NCBI GenBank assembly: GCA_003635265.1
Contig: PYIZ01000033.1
Location: forward strand, 62,001-126,000
Source of the DNA: Candidatus Poribacteria bacterium
GTDB taxonomy: Bacteria; Poribacteria; WGA-4E; PCPOR2b
DNA length: 64,000 nt
Reading direction: 5' to 3'
Both the position numbers and the translations under genes were made by a program. This document shows positions 1 through 8,761 of this stretch, in pieces (position 1 is the first letter of the stretch; the number at the start of each line of letters is the position of its first letter). A model generated the notes under the pieces. The model saw only the letters and a program-made list of their open reading frames with translations. It had not been told where the DNA came from and searched no databases.

Positions 1-452
1 TGTGCATCAATCGCGCGAGGATAGAGCCAAAGCACATAATCTTTCTCTGCGGCATGTTTCCAGATAGGGTAGGTTTTGATTTCCTTGATGTTAATCCGAG
101 TAAATGGATCTCGCGGACCTCCAATCGAGGACAGCCGAAAACCGATAATCCCAGTTCCGTCTGTAAGTCTATCCATGTGATCTTCTGGCTCGGAAAGATT
201 CGGCGGGACTAGTCCAATACCGAGGAAGCGGTCAGGATATGTTTTCAAACAGTGTAGCAGATAGGCGTGGTGTTTGATCTCAGTGCCGCCGGTCTGCACT
301 AGCATTGCTTGGTCAATCCCGTTTGCTTCCATCTCAGCCAGTAGTTTTTCGGCTGTCTCTTCCCGATCAGGTGGACAGACTGGAGTCGGTTCTCTCGGAA
401 ATTCAGCGGAAACCTTAGCGAAAACGTGGAGATGGGAATCTATTCGCGTCAT
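1..452 (-). CDS. Amidohydrolase-2 family metal-dependent hydrolase (partial, C-terminus outside window)
   Basis: The reverse strand encodes a protein beginning MTRIDSHLHVFAK. The DSHLHVF segment is the N-terminal metal-binding HxH of TIM-barrel amidohydrolases (Amidohydro_2). About 150 residues are visible, including DRFLGIGLVPPNL and a GFRLSSIGG strand, both normal for the family. The remaining ligands lie beyond position 1. An ATG at 455 overlaps the stop of the upstream PhyH gene as ATGA. The next ATG, at 452, is better spaced from the GGAGG at 457-461, and either could be used. The overlap implies translational coupling with the dioxygenase. Substrate cannot be read; family members include decarboxylases and lactonases. 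Confidence 0.85.
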   Translation of the reverse strand, partial: MTRIDSHLHVFAKVSAEFPREPTPVCPPDREETAEKLLAEMEANGIDQAMLVQTGGTEIKHHAYLLHCLKTYPDRFLGIGLVPPNLSEPEDHMDRLTDGTGIIGFRLSSIGGPRDPFTRINIKEIKTYPIWKHAAEKDYVLWLYPRAIDA

Positions 453-1168
453 CATTCCTCCAAACAGAAAAGTTTACGCCGTTCTGGCGTCGTACAGAGG
501 TGAGCGATAGAGGCAAATCGTTTTGGATCTACACGCCCCGACGTCCGTTTTTCGTAAATGAGGATGAGGGACTTTCGTGGTGTATCTGTGTGGTTGTCCA
601 TAGCAGTATGCCAACCGTACGAGTTGAACATAATCGCGGTGCCTGCTTTCGCCGGAAATCGCTTGTGACCGGGCATTGCTGCTAGTCGTTGCGCTTTGGA
701 GTAAGGTCCCGCGTCAGGCTTGTGGCTCCCCGGTACAAACGCAAATTCACCAGATTCAGGTTCGACATCGTTCACGTAAACTTGGACCTTGATATGCAGC
801 GGATTGCTCTGTGGCACATCGGGGTGCCAACCGGTATAACAGACAGGTCCTGGTGGAACGGTACGGACCTGCGGTCCAAGCAAGATCAGATCATCGTCCG
901 TAAATGCCATCAGACTGCCGTAATAGCTGGGATGATCTATTAGGTCTACGAAGATTTCATCCTTATCAAAAGGGTCGGGGATGTCGTAAAAGGACGCAGC
1001 CGCTTCACCCGCCTCTATGCGGTCTAGCCATGCGGGCTTGCACTTTTCTGCCCAATAATCAAAGACGTTTTGGAGGCGTTTCAACTCATCGCCCTGAATC
1101 GCATCTTCAAAGACAAGGTAACCCTTTTCTTCCCATTGTGTTGTTTGGGCTTCGGTGGGTCTGATCAT
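452..1168 (-). CDS. Phytanoyl-CoA dioxygenase (PhyH) family protein
   Basis: This 238-residue protein fits the Fe(II)/2-oxoglutarate dioxygenase family PF05721. The first two iron ligands are H115 and D117 (GWHPDV). The distal His is H187 (YGWHTAMDN), and R198 is a plausible 2-oxoglutarate-binding Arg. The conserved turn FVPGSHKPD lies between them. An AGGAGGG site sits six bases before the ATG. It ends in a 1-4 base overlap with the amidohydrolase, so the two are probably one transcript and may act on the same substrate. The family hydroxylates or otherwise oxidises C-H bonds; the substrate here is unknown. Confidence 0.88.
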   Translation of the reverse strand: MIRPTEAQTTQWEEKGYLVFEDAIQGDELKRLQNVFDYWAEKCKPAWLDRIEAGEAAASFYDIPDPFDKDEIFVDLIDHPSYYGSLMAFTDDDLILLGPQVRTVPPGPVCYTGWHPDVPQSNPLHIKVQVYVNDVEPESGEFAFVPGSHKPDAGPYSKAQRLAAMPGHKRFPAKAGTAIMFNSYGWHTAMDNHTDTPRKSLILIYEKRTSGRVDPKRFASIAHLCTTPERRKLFCLEE

Positions 1169-1230
1169 GGAGTCCCTCCTATTCTTGAATCAACATCAGA
1201 GTGGTGAAAGGTGCTTATACTTCTGTTTTT

Positions 1231-2004
1231 TCAAAAGTTGTTGATTGTTTCCATCTCTTCAGGCGTTAGCTCCCAATCAAACAGGTCAAGATTTTCCCTC
1301 AGATGGGGGTCAGAACTAGCTTTGGGAATCACAATCAAGCCTTTCTGCAGCAGCCATCGCAAGGCGACCTGCGCCGCTGTTTTTCCGTGTCTATTACCAA
1401 TCCCTCCCAAAACCGGATCGTCAATAATTTTACCAACTGCTAACGGACGATGAGCGGTCAGGGGCATTTGGAGTGCGTGACAGTGCTGCAGCAGGTCCTC
1501 GTGTTGACTGTGGGCGTGATATTCCACCTGATTGGTAGTGATAGGTGCCCGAGAAATTGCTCTCGCCTGATCTACCTGTTCAATACTAAAGTTGCTGATA
1601 CCGATACTTTTCGATTTGCCTGCGTCGTGTATCTCGTTGAATGCGGTCAAGGTTTCCTCCATCGGCACAGTCCCATCGCCGGGATGGTGAACTAGCAACA
1701 GATCTACATAATCAGTCTGCAAATCATCTAAACATTCATCAAACTGGGAGTGCACCTGATCGTACTTTAGGTGCGTGTGCCAAATCTTAGAGGTGATATA
1801 AAGTTCCTCCCTGACAGCACCAATCTCTCGCAACGCTTCCCCAATTTCCTTTTGATTGGCGTACATCCAAGCGGTGTCGATGTGATTATAACCGAGTTCA
1901 AGGGCTATCTTGACCACAGTTTTGCACTGTTCGTCCCGCAAGTTCCATGTGCCAAGTCCCAAAACAGGAATTTCATAGCCTGATATAAGTTGGACTGTAT
2001 CCAT
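1231..2004 (-). CDS. Aldo/keto reductase
   Basis: A 257-residue NAD(P)H-dependent aldo/keto reductase of the short bacterial type related to 2,5-diketo-D-gluconate reductases. The catalytic tetrad is visible: D43 and Y48 in HIDTAWMYAN, K73 in TSKIWH, and H106 in LLLVHHPGD. The cofactor-side signature GKSKSIGISNFS is also present. A GAGGAAAA site precedes the ATG. It is monocistronic or loosely linked to its minus-strand neighbours. Reduction of a sugar-derived or other carbonyl is expected from the family. The specific substrate is not evident. Confidence 0.9.
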   Translation of the reverse strand: MDTVQLISGYEIPVLGLGTWNLRDEQCKTVVKIALELGYNHIDTAWMYANQKEIGEALREIGAVREELYITSKIWHTHLKYDQVHSQFDECLDDLQTDYVDLLLVHHPGDGTVPMEETLTAFNEIHDAGKSKSIGISNFSIEQVDQARAISRAPITTNQVEYHAHSQHEDLLQHCHALQMPLTAHRPLAVGKIIDDPVLGGIGNRHGKTAAQVALRWLLQKGLIVIPKASSDPHLRENLDLFDWELTPEEMETINNF

Positions 2005-2039
2005 CTGGTTTTCCTCGCAGTGTTGGGATTATCTCTACC

Positions 2040-2067
2040 GTAGGGAACGCAGATCTGCGTTCCCTAC
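2040..2067. repeat. Perfect 28-bp palindrome, repeated in degenerate form at 55565
   Basis: The half-site GTAGGGAACGCAGA is followed directly by its exact reverse complement, with no loop. It lies between purH and the aldo/keto reductase. A second copy with three mismatches, all in the left arm, is at 55565-55592, again upstream of a dehydrogenase gene. It could be a dispersed palindromic repeat, an operator, or an mRNA hairpin; there is no T-run to support a terminator. Confidence 0.8.
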
Positions 2068-2102
2068 ATTACGGTTAACGGTGTCCTTTTTTATTTGTCC
2101 TC

Positions 2103-3668
2103 TTAGTGCCGGAAATGCCGAACGCCGGTGAAAACCATCGCCATACCGTATCGATCTGCTGTCTCAATGACAGGCTGATCGCCCACTGAGCCGCCGGGCT
2201 GAATAATTGCCCGTACGCCTGCTTCACCAGCAATTTCAACGCCATCTGGAAATGGGAAGTAAGCATCGGAAGCAAGAACGGAGGCTTCCGCCCGATCGCC
2301 TGCCTTGCGCGCTGCGATGATGCACGAATCAACACGGCTCATCTGTCCGGCACCAATCCCGACCGTCTTTGAACCTTGGGCAAGCAGCACGCAGTTCGAT
2401 TTGACATGCTTACACGCCTTCCACGCAAAGAGGAGAGATTCAATTTCCTCATCTGTTGGCTGACGCTTTGTGACAACCTTCAGGTCATCAGGCGTAATTT
2501 CATGAAGATCTCGGTCTTGGACAAGGACCCCACCGATAACATTCCGGATCTGCTTAATTGAAGCATCCTGCCGGAGTTCACCCGTTTCGAGAATTGGTCG
2601 CCGCTTCACGCGGGAGAGTGCCCGTAACGCTTTCGGGGTGTAGCTTGGAGCGATAATAGCATCGACTTTGATACCTGCGTTTGCCACCTCACGAATGGTG
2701 TTTGCCGCTTTCAAGGAGACTTTTTGGTTCAAACCGATGACACAGCCAAAAGCGGAGATTCGATCACAATCAAGAGCATCGTTGAACGCCGCTTCCAAAC
2801 TGTCAGCAGTCGCTAATCCGCACGGGTTATTGTGTTTGATAATCACACATGCCGGTTCGCAGAAGTCCTTGACGATTTCGATAGCCGCCTCTAGATCGAG
2901 GATGTTATTGAACGAAAGCGGCTGACCACTCAGTTGATTCGCCCACGCCGCACACGGTTCTGGCGAAGCATGAGTGGGATAGAACGCCGCGCGCTGATGG
3001 GGATTCTCACCGTACCGGAGACTTTGCGCGCTCTCGTACTGGAGATCGAGCAAGTCTGGAAAGTCCGTATCAGGGGCATCCAGATCGGCGAGGTAGCGCG
3101 AAATTGCTGCGTCGTAATGGGCGGTGTGTGCAAACGCAGCTTTAGCCAACTGGAAGCGGGTTCCCTCCGAAAGGCAACCATCGTTTGTGTCAAGTTCCGC
3201 AATAACGTCGGGATACTGTTGTGGGGCAGTGAGGATAGCAACATCGTGATAGTTTTTGGCGGCTGCCCGAATCATTGACGGTCCCCCGATGTCTATGTTT
3301 TCAATGGCTTCGGCGAGTTCGACCCCTTCCTCAGCGATCGTTTCCTCAAATGGATAGAGATTGGAAACGACAAGATCAATGAATCCGATCCCTTGGTTCG
3401 ATGCCTGAGCCACATGGTCGGGGTTATCCCGCATTGCCAACAAGCCACCATGGATCTTCGGGTGAAGCGTTTTTACCCGCCCATCGAGCATTTCGGGAAA
3501 ACCGGTGTAATCGGACACCTCACGAATCTCAATCCCCGATTCACGGAGCGTGTCTGCGGTGCCGCCCGTGGAGAGGATTTCTACACCGTATTGAGCAAGA
3601 GTTTTGGCAAGACTTATGAGGCCAGTTTTATCGTAGGTACTGATTAATGCGCGTTGGATCTTTTTCAT
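2103..3668 (-). CDS. purH: Bifunctional AICAR formyltransferase / IMP cyclohydrolase
   Basis: PurH catalyses the last two steps of de novo purine synthesis, converting AICAR to FAICAR and then IMP in the cytoplasm. The length of 521 residues is normal. The N-terminal MGS-like cyclohydrolase domain (about residues 1-140) carries STGGTADTLRESG, DGRVKTLHPKIHGG and NIDIGGPSMIRAAAKN. The C-terminal formyltransferase domain carries RYGENPHQRAAFYP, the catalytic KHNNPCG motif and the terminal GVRHFRH. No break or missing residue is seen. No other purine gene is adjacent, so it is unlinked from a pur operon here. Confidence 0.97.
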   Translation of the reverse strand: MKKIQRALISTYDKTGLISLAKTLAQYGVEILSTGGTADTLRESGIEIREVSDYTGFPEMLDGRVKTLHPKIHGGLLAMRDNPDHVAQASNQGIGFIDLVVSNLYPFEETIAEEGVELAEAIENIDIGGPSMIRAAAKNYHDVAILTAPQQYPDVIAELDTNDGCLSEGTRFQLAKAAFAHTAHYDAAISRYLADLDAPDTDFPDLLDLQYESAQSLRYGENPHQRAAFYPTHASPEPCAAWANQLSGQPLSFNNILDLEAAIEIVKDFCEPACVIIKHNNPCGLATADSLEAAFNDALDCDRISAFGCVIGLNQKVSLKAANTIREVANAGIKVDAIIAPSYTPKALRALSRVKRRPILETGELRQDASIKQIRNVIGGVLVQDRDLHEITPDDLKVVTKRQPTDEEIESLLFAWKACKHVKSNCVLLAQGSKTVGIGAGQMSRVDSCIIAARKAGDRAEASVLASDAYFPFPDGVEIAGEAGVRAIIQPGGSVGDQPVIETADRYGMAMVFTGVRHFRH

Positions 3669-3753
3669 GCACTCTTCCTTTTTAACCTTTGGTGCGAATT
3701 GGTAAAGATGTCGTTTCTACATCATTCAAGAATTTAGGGGTCCATGGATTCAA

Positions 3754-3810
3754 GAGTTCATTGATGTCCCCATGAACAAATTATTTTCACGTTTCACGCA
3801 TCACGTTTCA
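3754..3810. repeat. Fragment of the window's dispersed intergenic (MITE-like) repeat
   Basis: Contains a GTTCATTGATG...CATGAAC stretch followed at 3788-3810 by CACGTTTCACGCATCACG and TTTCA. The same order of blocks occurs in the full-length elements at 45965-46110 and 59683-59832. Neither terminal inverted repeat is recognisable here. It lies between purH and the acetyltransferase-like gene. Confidence 0.7.
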
Positions 3811-3865
3811 TTCTAAACTTTGATCATCGAGTACATCAACAGTTACAAACTAGCACCATTGGCTT

Positions 3866-5143
3866 TTACGCTACATATCTAGGATGTCCAAAGCCGTCAT
3901 TAGCGACATGGCTGCGTGCGGGAATCTCTGACTGATCCGGAATAATCAGATCTATCGCCGAGGTATTTTCGATGATCGTGCCGCCGCCCACCGAGACGTT
4001 TTTTCCCAGACGAATCACGCCCGGCTTCATGGCTTCGCTCCGGATTGTTCCTATGACCACTGAAGAACCGATATGGCAACCTGTACCAATTTCAACGAAA
4101 CCGTAGATCTCTGTATTTGTACCGATGGTGGAATAGTCTCCAATTCGTACCGGACCTAACAGACTTGCATCCGTCCCAATCTGCACGAAGTCACCTAGAA
4201 TCGGATGACGCTGCTTCACCCTGACGCTCAAGCCACCGAGTGTACACGGATAGATGACGCAGCCAGAACCGATAACCCCGGTTTGTCCCGTAGTGAAGCC
4301 GCGATGAGGATGCTCCAAGAAATTGGCATCGCCGATCTGTGTTTCGGGATGGAGATCTGCTTGGTAATATCGGCCTCCGAGTTCAGAAATTGCACGGGGT
4401 AAAAGCGGTACAGGACTGCGGTACAGATTGGGGTTATCCTCAACGGGACCGGACCGAGTTAAGAGATAGCCGACATCGTGGTAGAAGAGCACTCGCCAAC
4501 CGGGATATGTGCTGACAACTAACTGCAGCTGATAATCAAAAGCGAACCCCAAATCAAGGGTATCCAGGAAATTCCTATAGAGTTGAAACTCCCGTCTTAG
4601 AATCGCTTCATCTACCTTGTCCCTGATGTCCAGTTCGATAAGTTTTTCGCGGGAGATTCCGCTGTGAAGTAGATAGGCATCCCAGACCGCCGGATCTCTC
4701 AGCGAGGCAAAACGGTTCCATAAGGCACGCTGTTTCAATCGAGGCAACTCCCAAAGCAGCGCAAACGTTGTGTCTAACGCGCGGCTTTCCAACTCACTTT
4801 CGTCGGTGACTGCTAGGAAGGATTGGGCAATCATTGCGTAAAGCTGGTCGGCAACCTCTTCGATCGCTTCCGACAGTTCACCTTTACTATTTTCCGGGCG
4901 TGGGGCGTTGTGGGAACCGGGTGCCACACACTCTAGTAGGTTGCCGAGCACCGTTTCGAGGATATCTCTGTTGACAAATCCCCGTCCTGAGCGCAGGGAG
5001 AGGATATCTCGGCTTTCACTGTTAATGCGTAAGACCTTGAGTTCATTCGCGGAATAGATCGGACGAATCGCCTCCAATACCTGCTTCAATAGGGGACGCT
5101 TCCGGCTTTCGTAAGTTGAATCAAAGAGTGTCGTTTCGAGCAT
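3866..5143 (-). CDS. Serine O-acetyltransferase-like protein with long N-terminal domain
   Basis: The C-terminal part (from about residue 235) is a left-handed beta-helix acetyltransferase resembling CysE. It has YQADLHPETQIGD with the Asp and His corresponding to DIHP, then FLEHPHRGF at the position of the catalytic-His loop, and LGG-RHPILGDFVQIG further on. At 425 residues it is much longer than the usual CysE (about 270). The N-terminal half is helical and resembles the extended domain of long SATases. The final part adds further hexapeptide turns, SVGGGTIIENTSAIDLIIP. O-acetylserine synthesis is the best guess, though other acyl acceptors are possible. No cysK is adjacent. Confidence 0.7.
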   Translation of the reverse strand: MLETTLFDSTYESRKRPLLKQVLEAIRPIYSANELKVLRINSESRDILSLRSGRGFVNRDILETVLGNLLECVAPGSHNAPRPENSKGELSEAIEEVADQLYAMIAQSFLAVTDESELESRALDTTFALLWELPRLKQRALWNRFASLRDPAVWDAYLLHSGISREKLIELDIRDKVDEAILRREFQLYRNFLDTLDLGFAFDYQLQLVVSTYPGWRVLFYHDVGYLLTRSGPVEDNPNLYRSPVPLLPRAISELGGRYYQADLHPETQIGDANFLEHPHRGFTTGQTGVIGSGCVIYPCTLGGLSVRVKQRHPILGDFVQIGTDASLLGPVRIGDYSTIGTNTEIYGFVEIGTGCHIGSSVVIGTIRSEAMKPGVIRLGKNVSVGGGTIIENTSAIDLIIPDQSEIPARSHVANDGFGHPRYVA

Positions 5144-5192
5144 GTTATTTATACTTTCGATTTGAGCGATTTTCTGTCAATCATGAGATTGT

Positions 5193-5990
5193 TCACAACC
5201 CCAACTCTTTCAGTAGCTGAATCTTCTTCATTCGATTCGGACCCGCTGTCTCGAAAAACCGATCGGAGACCAGTCGTCCGGTATCAGGTGCCCACATCTT
5301 CGCATAGCTCTTGTTAAATGTAACAATGCGCTCGATCTCCCAAGCCATCCGTGGCTTTGTCCTCATCATCCACGCCATCTGTCGACGGTTGGCTCCGCCG
5401 CCCCAAGATGAATGCCAAATCCGTGTATTAAAGGCAATAACATCCCCTTTCTCCGTTAGCAACTCATAGCGTCCGGGGAACTCCCGCATGGGATATCCAA
5501 GTGCAAACTCGTCTATTCCCTTTTCAAGCTCGGTATAATGGAGTGGCCACAAGTGGCTGCCGGGGATAAAACTCAAGCACCCTTTGCCCGGTGCAACATC
5601 ATCCAGATAAAATGTCAGCTTGGCTTCGATTCCGGGTTCGGGCCAACTGCCATCACGGTGCCAGTTTGTGTCCCCATTGTGAATCTGTCCATCGGAACTG
5701 CCGAAAAAGATACAGTCTTCTCCAAGCAAATCGTCAGCGATGCTAGCCAGTTTGGGATGATCTAGCAGGTTGTAGAAATACGGATCTGCCTCAATCAATG
5801 GAACGATGACGCGGTGTCCGTCTGGAAATATCCGTGCCCCGGGGGCTGACGTATCGCCTTGATCTTTTCCGTTAGCAATAATCGCGTCAAATCTCCAAGA
5901 AAACTCGGCGATCTCTTCAGGTGTTAGGACAGCGGGCACTTTAACAAAGCCCAACAGGTAAAAGTGTGTTTTCTGATCATCCGTCAACAT
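5193..5990 (-). CDS. Phytanoyl-CoA dioxygenase (PhyH) family protein
   Basis: Fe(II)/2-oxoglutarate dioxygenase with iron motif NWHRDGSWP and distal ligand region TRIWHSSWGGGANRR, where the Arg after the His is the expected 2-oxoglutarate contact. SFIPGSH is the conserved central turn. It closely resembles the PhyH at 31157, which has GWHSDGGWP and KHSSWGGGTQRR, so the two are paralogs. I chose the ATG at 5990 because PhyH proteins begin near LTDDQ and a GGGGA lies just upstream. An in-frame ATG at 6017 would overlap the mqnA stop by four bases (ATGA). It is cotranscribed downstream of mqnA. Substrate unknown. Confidence 0.87.
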   Translation of the reverse strand: MLTDDQKTHFYLLGFVKVPAVLTPEEIAEFSWRFDAIIANGKDQGDTSAPGARIFPDGHRVIVPLIEADPYFYNLLDHPKLASIADDLLGEDCIFFGSSDGQIHNGDTNWHRDGSWPEPGIEAKLTFYLDDVAPGKGCLSFIPGSHLWPLHYTELEKGIDEFALGYPMREFPGRYELLTEKGDVIAFNTRIWHSSWGGGANRRQMAWMMRTKPRMAWEIERIVTFNKSYAKMWAPDTGRLVSDRFFETAGPNRMKKIQLLKELGL

Positions 5991-6013
5991 GATATTTCCC
6001 CAAAATCGGAAAT

Positions 6014-6826
6014 TCATACAAATCTCAGTTTCACATCGGGTTGGGCGAGGTCATACTTCACCGCGAGTTCATAGAACTTCTTCAACCCGGCAATTTCAGA
6101 ATCACCAAGCTCATAGAAGATATGTTTGGTCAGATAATCTCGACAGAGACCCTCTGGGAAACCAAGTTTTTGGGATTCAATTCGGACAACCTCCGGGATT
6201 TTATTAATGCCATCTTCCTTTGCGTTCAAAAGGATTTGAGGGGCTTGTCCCAATTCGACCGCTCCCCGTGCCACCCAACAAGCGTAGACAAACGGTAACC
6301 CTGTCAACGTCGTCCATTCCGCACCGAGATCTAAGGTATAATCTGTCGCACCGAGTTGTCGTAATGCTGCATCCCCAATCAGCAGCACTGCGTCCGTATC
6401 TGCCTCTCGCGGGTCGATAGTAGGTGGACAGGAATGAAATTCGGGATGTAGGTTATATTTCTCGGCGAGCACGATCTGTACAAGCGCACGAGATGAGCGG
6501 GAACTGGTGTCAAGTGCGACGCTGCGGATGGTGGAAATCGGCACACGACTGAGCAGTTGGATGCTCAATACCGGTCCTCGCGAGCAGATTGAAATGTCCT
6601 GTATGATTCTATACTCGCTATCTGTTCGGAAATATTCAATGATCGGAATCAAACCAACATCAATGGCTCCGTCCTTTAGTTCTGTCGCCAAGCGGCTTGG
6701 TACTGCCAAGCTAAGTTTAATTGCCTCGCTGCCGGGAAATTGCGGATTCTCCAAAAGGGGATAAATCAGCGGTTTCGTGTTGAGAAACGAAACCGCCCCA
6801 ACTTTTACGCGGCTTTCCTGTGCCAT
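6014..6826 (-). CDS. mqnA: Chorismate dehydratase (futalosine pathway of menaquinone synthesis)
   Basis: MqnA converts chorismate to 3-[(1-carboxyvinyl)oxy]benzoate, the first step of the futalosine route. At 270 residues it has the periplasmic-binding-protein-like fold typical of the family: VGAVSFLNTKPL near the N-terminus, the strand IDVGLIPIIEYFR, and VLLIGDAALR in the second lobe. No signal peptide is present, as expected for a cytosolic enzyme. It overlaps the end of mqnE by 22 bases, so the two form one operon. The organism would therefore make menaquinone by the alternative rather than the Men pathway. Confidence 0.93.
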   Translation of the reverse strand: MAQESRVKVGAVSFLNTKPLIYPLLENPQFPGSEAIKLSLAVPSRLATELKDGAIDVGLIPIIEYFRTDSEYRIIQDISICSRGPVLSIQLLSRVPISTIRSVALDTSSRSSRALVQIVLAEKYNLHPEFHSCPPTIDPREADTDAVLLIGDAALRQLGATDYTLDLGAEWTTLTGLPFVYACWVARGAVELGQAPQILLNAKEDGINKIPEVVRIESQKLGFPEGLCRDYLTKHIFYELGDSEIAGLKKFYELAVKYDLAQPDVKLRFV

Positions 6827-7941
6827 TGATTTCCTTCTCGGATAATTTCGTTATAGAGCGTGTCGCGTTCAACGGAGAGACGACCGGCTTCCTCAATTAG
6901 TTGGATAATCTCTTCTGCTGAAATGGCTTCTGGCGTGTCAGCACCAGCCATGTGTGTAATCTTCTCCTCCGTCACCGTACCGTCGATGTCATCTGCACCA
7001 AAGCTCAGTGCGATTTGTGCGGTCTTCAGTCCGGTCATAATCCAATACACTTTGATGTGTGGGAAATTGTCCAGCAACAGACGGGACACAGCTATATTTT
7101 GCAGGTCGGTCAAGCCGGACGTGCTCGGTAGGTAGTCCATTCGGGTATTTGCGGGATGGAATGCCAACGGGATAAAGGTGACAAAACCGCCCGATTTATC
7201 CTGCTGCTCGCGAAGCTGAATCAGGTGGTCCACCCGATCTTCAGTCGTTTCGAGATGTCCATAGAGCATCGTCGCATTCGTTGAGATGCCGAGCCGGTGT
7301 GCGATGTCATGCACCTCAAGCCAGCCCTCTGCGCTCAGTTTGCCGGGACAAATTTTTTCTCGCGTCTCCTCCGCGAAAATCTCCGCCCCACCGCCGGGTA
7401 GCGAATCTAGCCCTGCCTCGCGCAACGCAATCAAGACATCCTCAACTGACATCTTGAATATCCGAGAAAAGTGGTGGATCTCCACAGCCGTGAAAAACTT
7501 GAGATGCACCTGCGGCATCCGTTTCTTCAGTCCGCGAAGCATGTCGAGATAGTATTCAAACGGTAGCTTCGGGTGCAAACCACCGACGCTATGAATTTCT
7601 GTGCAGCCGTGATCAATCGAATACATCGCCTTATCGAGAAACTCATCAACACTCATCTCCCATGCCCCGTCGGTCTTTATGTCCTTGCGTGCAAAGGCAC
7701 AAAAGTGGCAACGTGCGTGTAGGATACACACATTCGAGTAGTCGATATGTTGATTAAAGTTATAGTAGGCGACATTTCCGTTTTGTCGCTCTCGCACGAT
7801 GTTGGCGAGATACCCAACGCCGTTGATATCCGGGCTTTCATAGAGCCTTACCCCATCTTCAAACGAGAGGCGTTCCTCCGCCTGTACTTTCTCGTAGATG
7901 GGGTAAAGCGTTGAGTCTGTGATTGGTACAAATCTTTCCAT
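6805..7941 (-). CDS. mqnE: Aminodeoxyfutalosine synthase (radical SAM)
   Basis: MqnE joins the MqnA product to a SAM-derived adenosyl radical to give aminodeoxyfutalosine. Length (378) and motifs match MqnE rather than MqnC: GGLHPKLPFEYY, FIPLAFHP, GADDIDGTVTEEKITHMAGA and the final VERDTLYNEI. The iron-sulfur cysteines are C72, C78 and C81, spaced Cx5Cx2C instead of the Cx3Cx2C usual for radical SAM enzymes; the frame around them is continuous. An AGGAG site sits before the ATG. It is the first gene of the mqnE-mqnA-PhyH string. Confidence 0.92.
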   Translation of the reverse strand: MERFVPITDSTLYPIYEKVQAEERLSFEDGVRLYESPDINGVGYLANIVRERQNGNVAYYNFNQHIDYSNVCILHARCHFCAFARKDIKTDGAWEMSVDEFLDKAMYSIDHGCTEIHSVGGLHPKLPFEYYLDMLRGLKKRMPQVHLKFFTAVEIHHFSRIFKMSVEDVLIALREAGLDSLPGGGAEIFAEETREKICPGKLSAEGWLEVHDIAHRLGISTNATMLYGHLETTEDRVDHLIQLREQQDKSGGFVTFIPLAFHPANTRMDYLPSTSGLTDLQNIAVSRLLLDNFPHIKVYWIMTGLKTAQIALSFGADDIDGTVTEEKITHMAGADTPEAISAEEIIQLIEEAGRLSVERDTLYNEIIREGNQWHRKAA

Positions 7942-7965
7942 TGTTACTCCTGTTTCGATTCTGAA

Positions 7966-8742
7966 TCAATTTCTGAATCTTCCAAAGTACTGGTCAATCT
8001 CGGTCCGTAATTCAATACCAACTCTTTCAAAACAATCTAATAGATCCTGATATGCGCCATCTCCACCTAAAAAATCCCAAAATTCATCAGCGACTTTTAG
8101 CTCCTGCTCTAAATCCAACATTCCTCTTAATGTCCAGCGTTCATAAGGTTCTGGCGCGTACGGATTGTAAGGAATTGCAATGAGAGAATGAACATCAAGG
8201 TCTGGATTCTTTGCCAAAACGATTGCACACCATTCTAACAGAGTTCTCTTAAAATCTTTGAAATTACTGATATTTGGTTTGGCTGTTTTCAGGTCGAACA
8301 GAAATAATGAACCTTCATAGTTTTCAACCAACAAATCAACCTTCACAGTTCGCAATGTATTCATTCTACCTTTTTGACACACAGTCCTAATTCTCTGAAT
8401 TTCTTCGCGTTTATCAGGATTTGCATGTGTTGTTAGTTCGTTGATAATGTCTTGAATTTCGTTTTGGGCATATTCACTGATTTCGTTACCAACCACGTAT
8501 TGTGATCGCGCTTTCACAAAACGGGTTTTGGCTAATGTCTCCGCAACTGGCTCAAAAATGGAGGTTCCAAATGTGGTATTCAAAGATTGAATAAACGAAT
8601 AGAGAGCCATCCTATCTTTCCCTAGCAAGCGATAATGGAAGGGCATGTTTTTGGACTCTGGATTGTAATTTTGGAACTTGTTCCTTAAACTCTCTCTGAT
8701 TGTTGCTTCGACTGATGTGGTCAGATCCTTGAATAACAGCAT
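7966..8742 (-). CDS. TdeIII-family type II restriction endonuclease
   Basis: The 258-residue sequence matches the TdeIII/MjaII-like restriction endonuclease family, whose described members recognise GGNCC. A PD-(D/E)xK nuclease core is visible: D136 in VKVDLLVENY, then D150-x-K152 in LFLFDLKTAKPN. Codon use is AT-rich relative to the flanking genes, which suggests acquisition. It follows the methyltransferase gene by 20 bases on the same strand, the usual arrangement of a restriction-modification pair. Family assignment comes from recognised motifs and the partner gene; specificity is inferred and unproven. Confidence 0.8.
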   Translation of the reverse strand: MLLFKDLTTSVEATIRESLRNKFQNYNPESKNMPFHYRLLGKDRMALYSFIQSLNTTFGTSIFEPVAETLAKTRFVKARSQYVVGNEISEYAQNEIQDIINELTTHANPDKREEIQRIRTVCQKGRMNTLRTVKVDLLVENYEGSLFLFDLKTAKPNISNFKDFKRTLLEWCAIVLAKNPDLDVHSLIAIPYNPYAPEPYERWTLRGMLDLEQELKVADEFWDFLGGDGAYQDLLDCFERVGIELRTEIDQYFGRFRN

Positions 8743-8761
8743 GTTCAGCCTTATTTGTACG

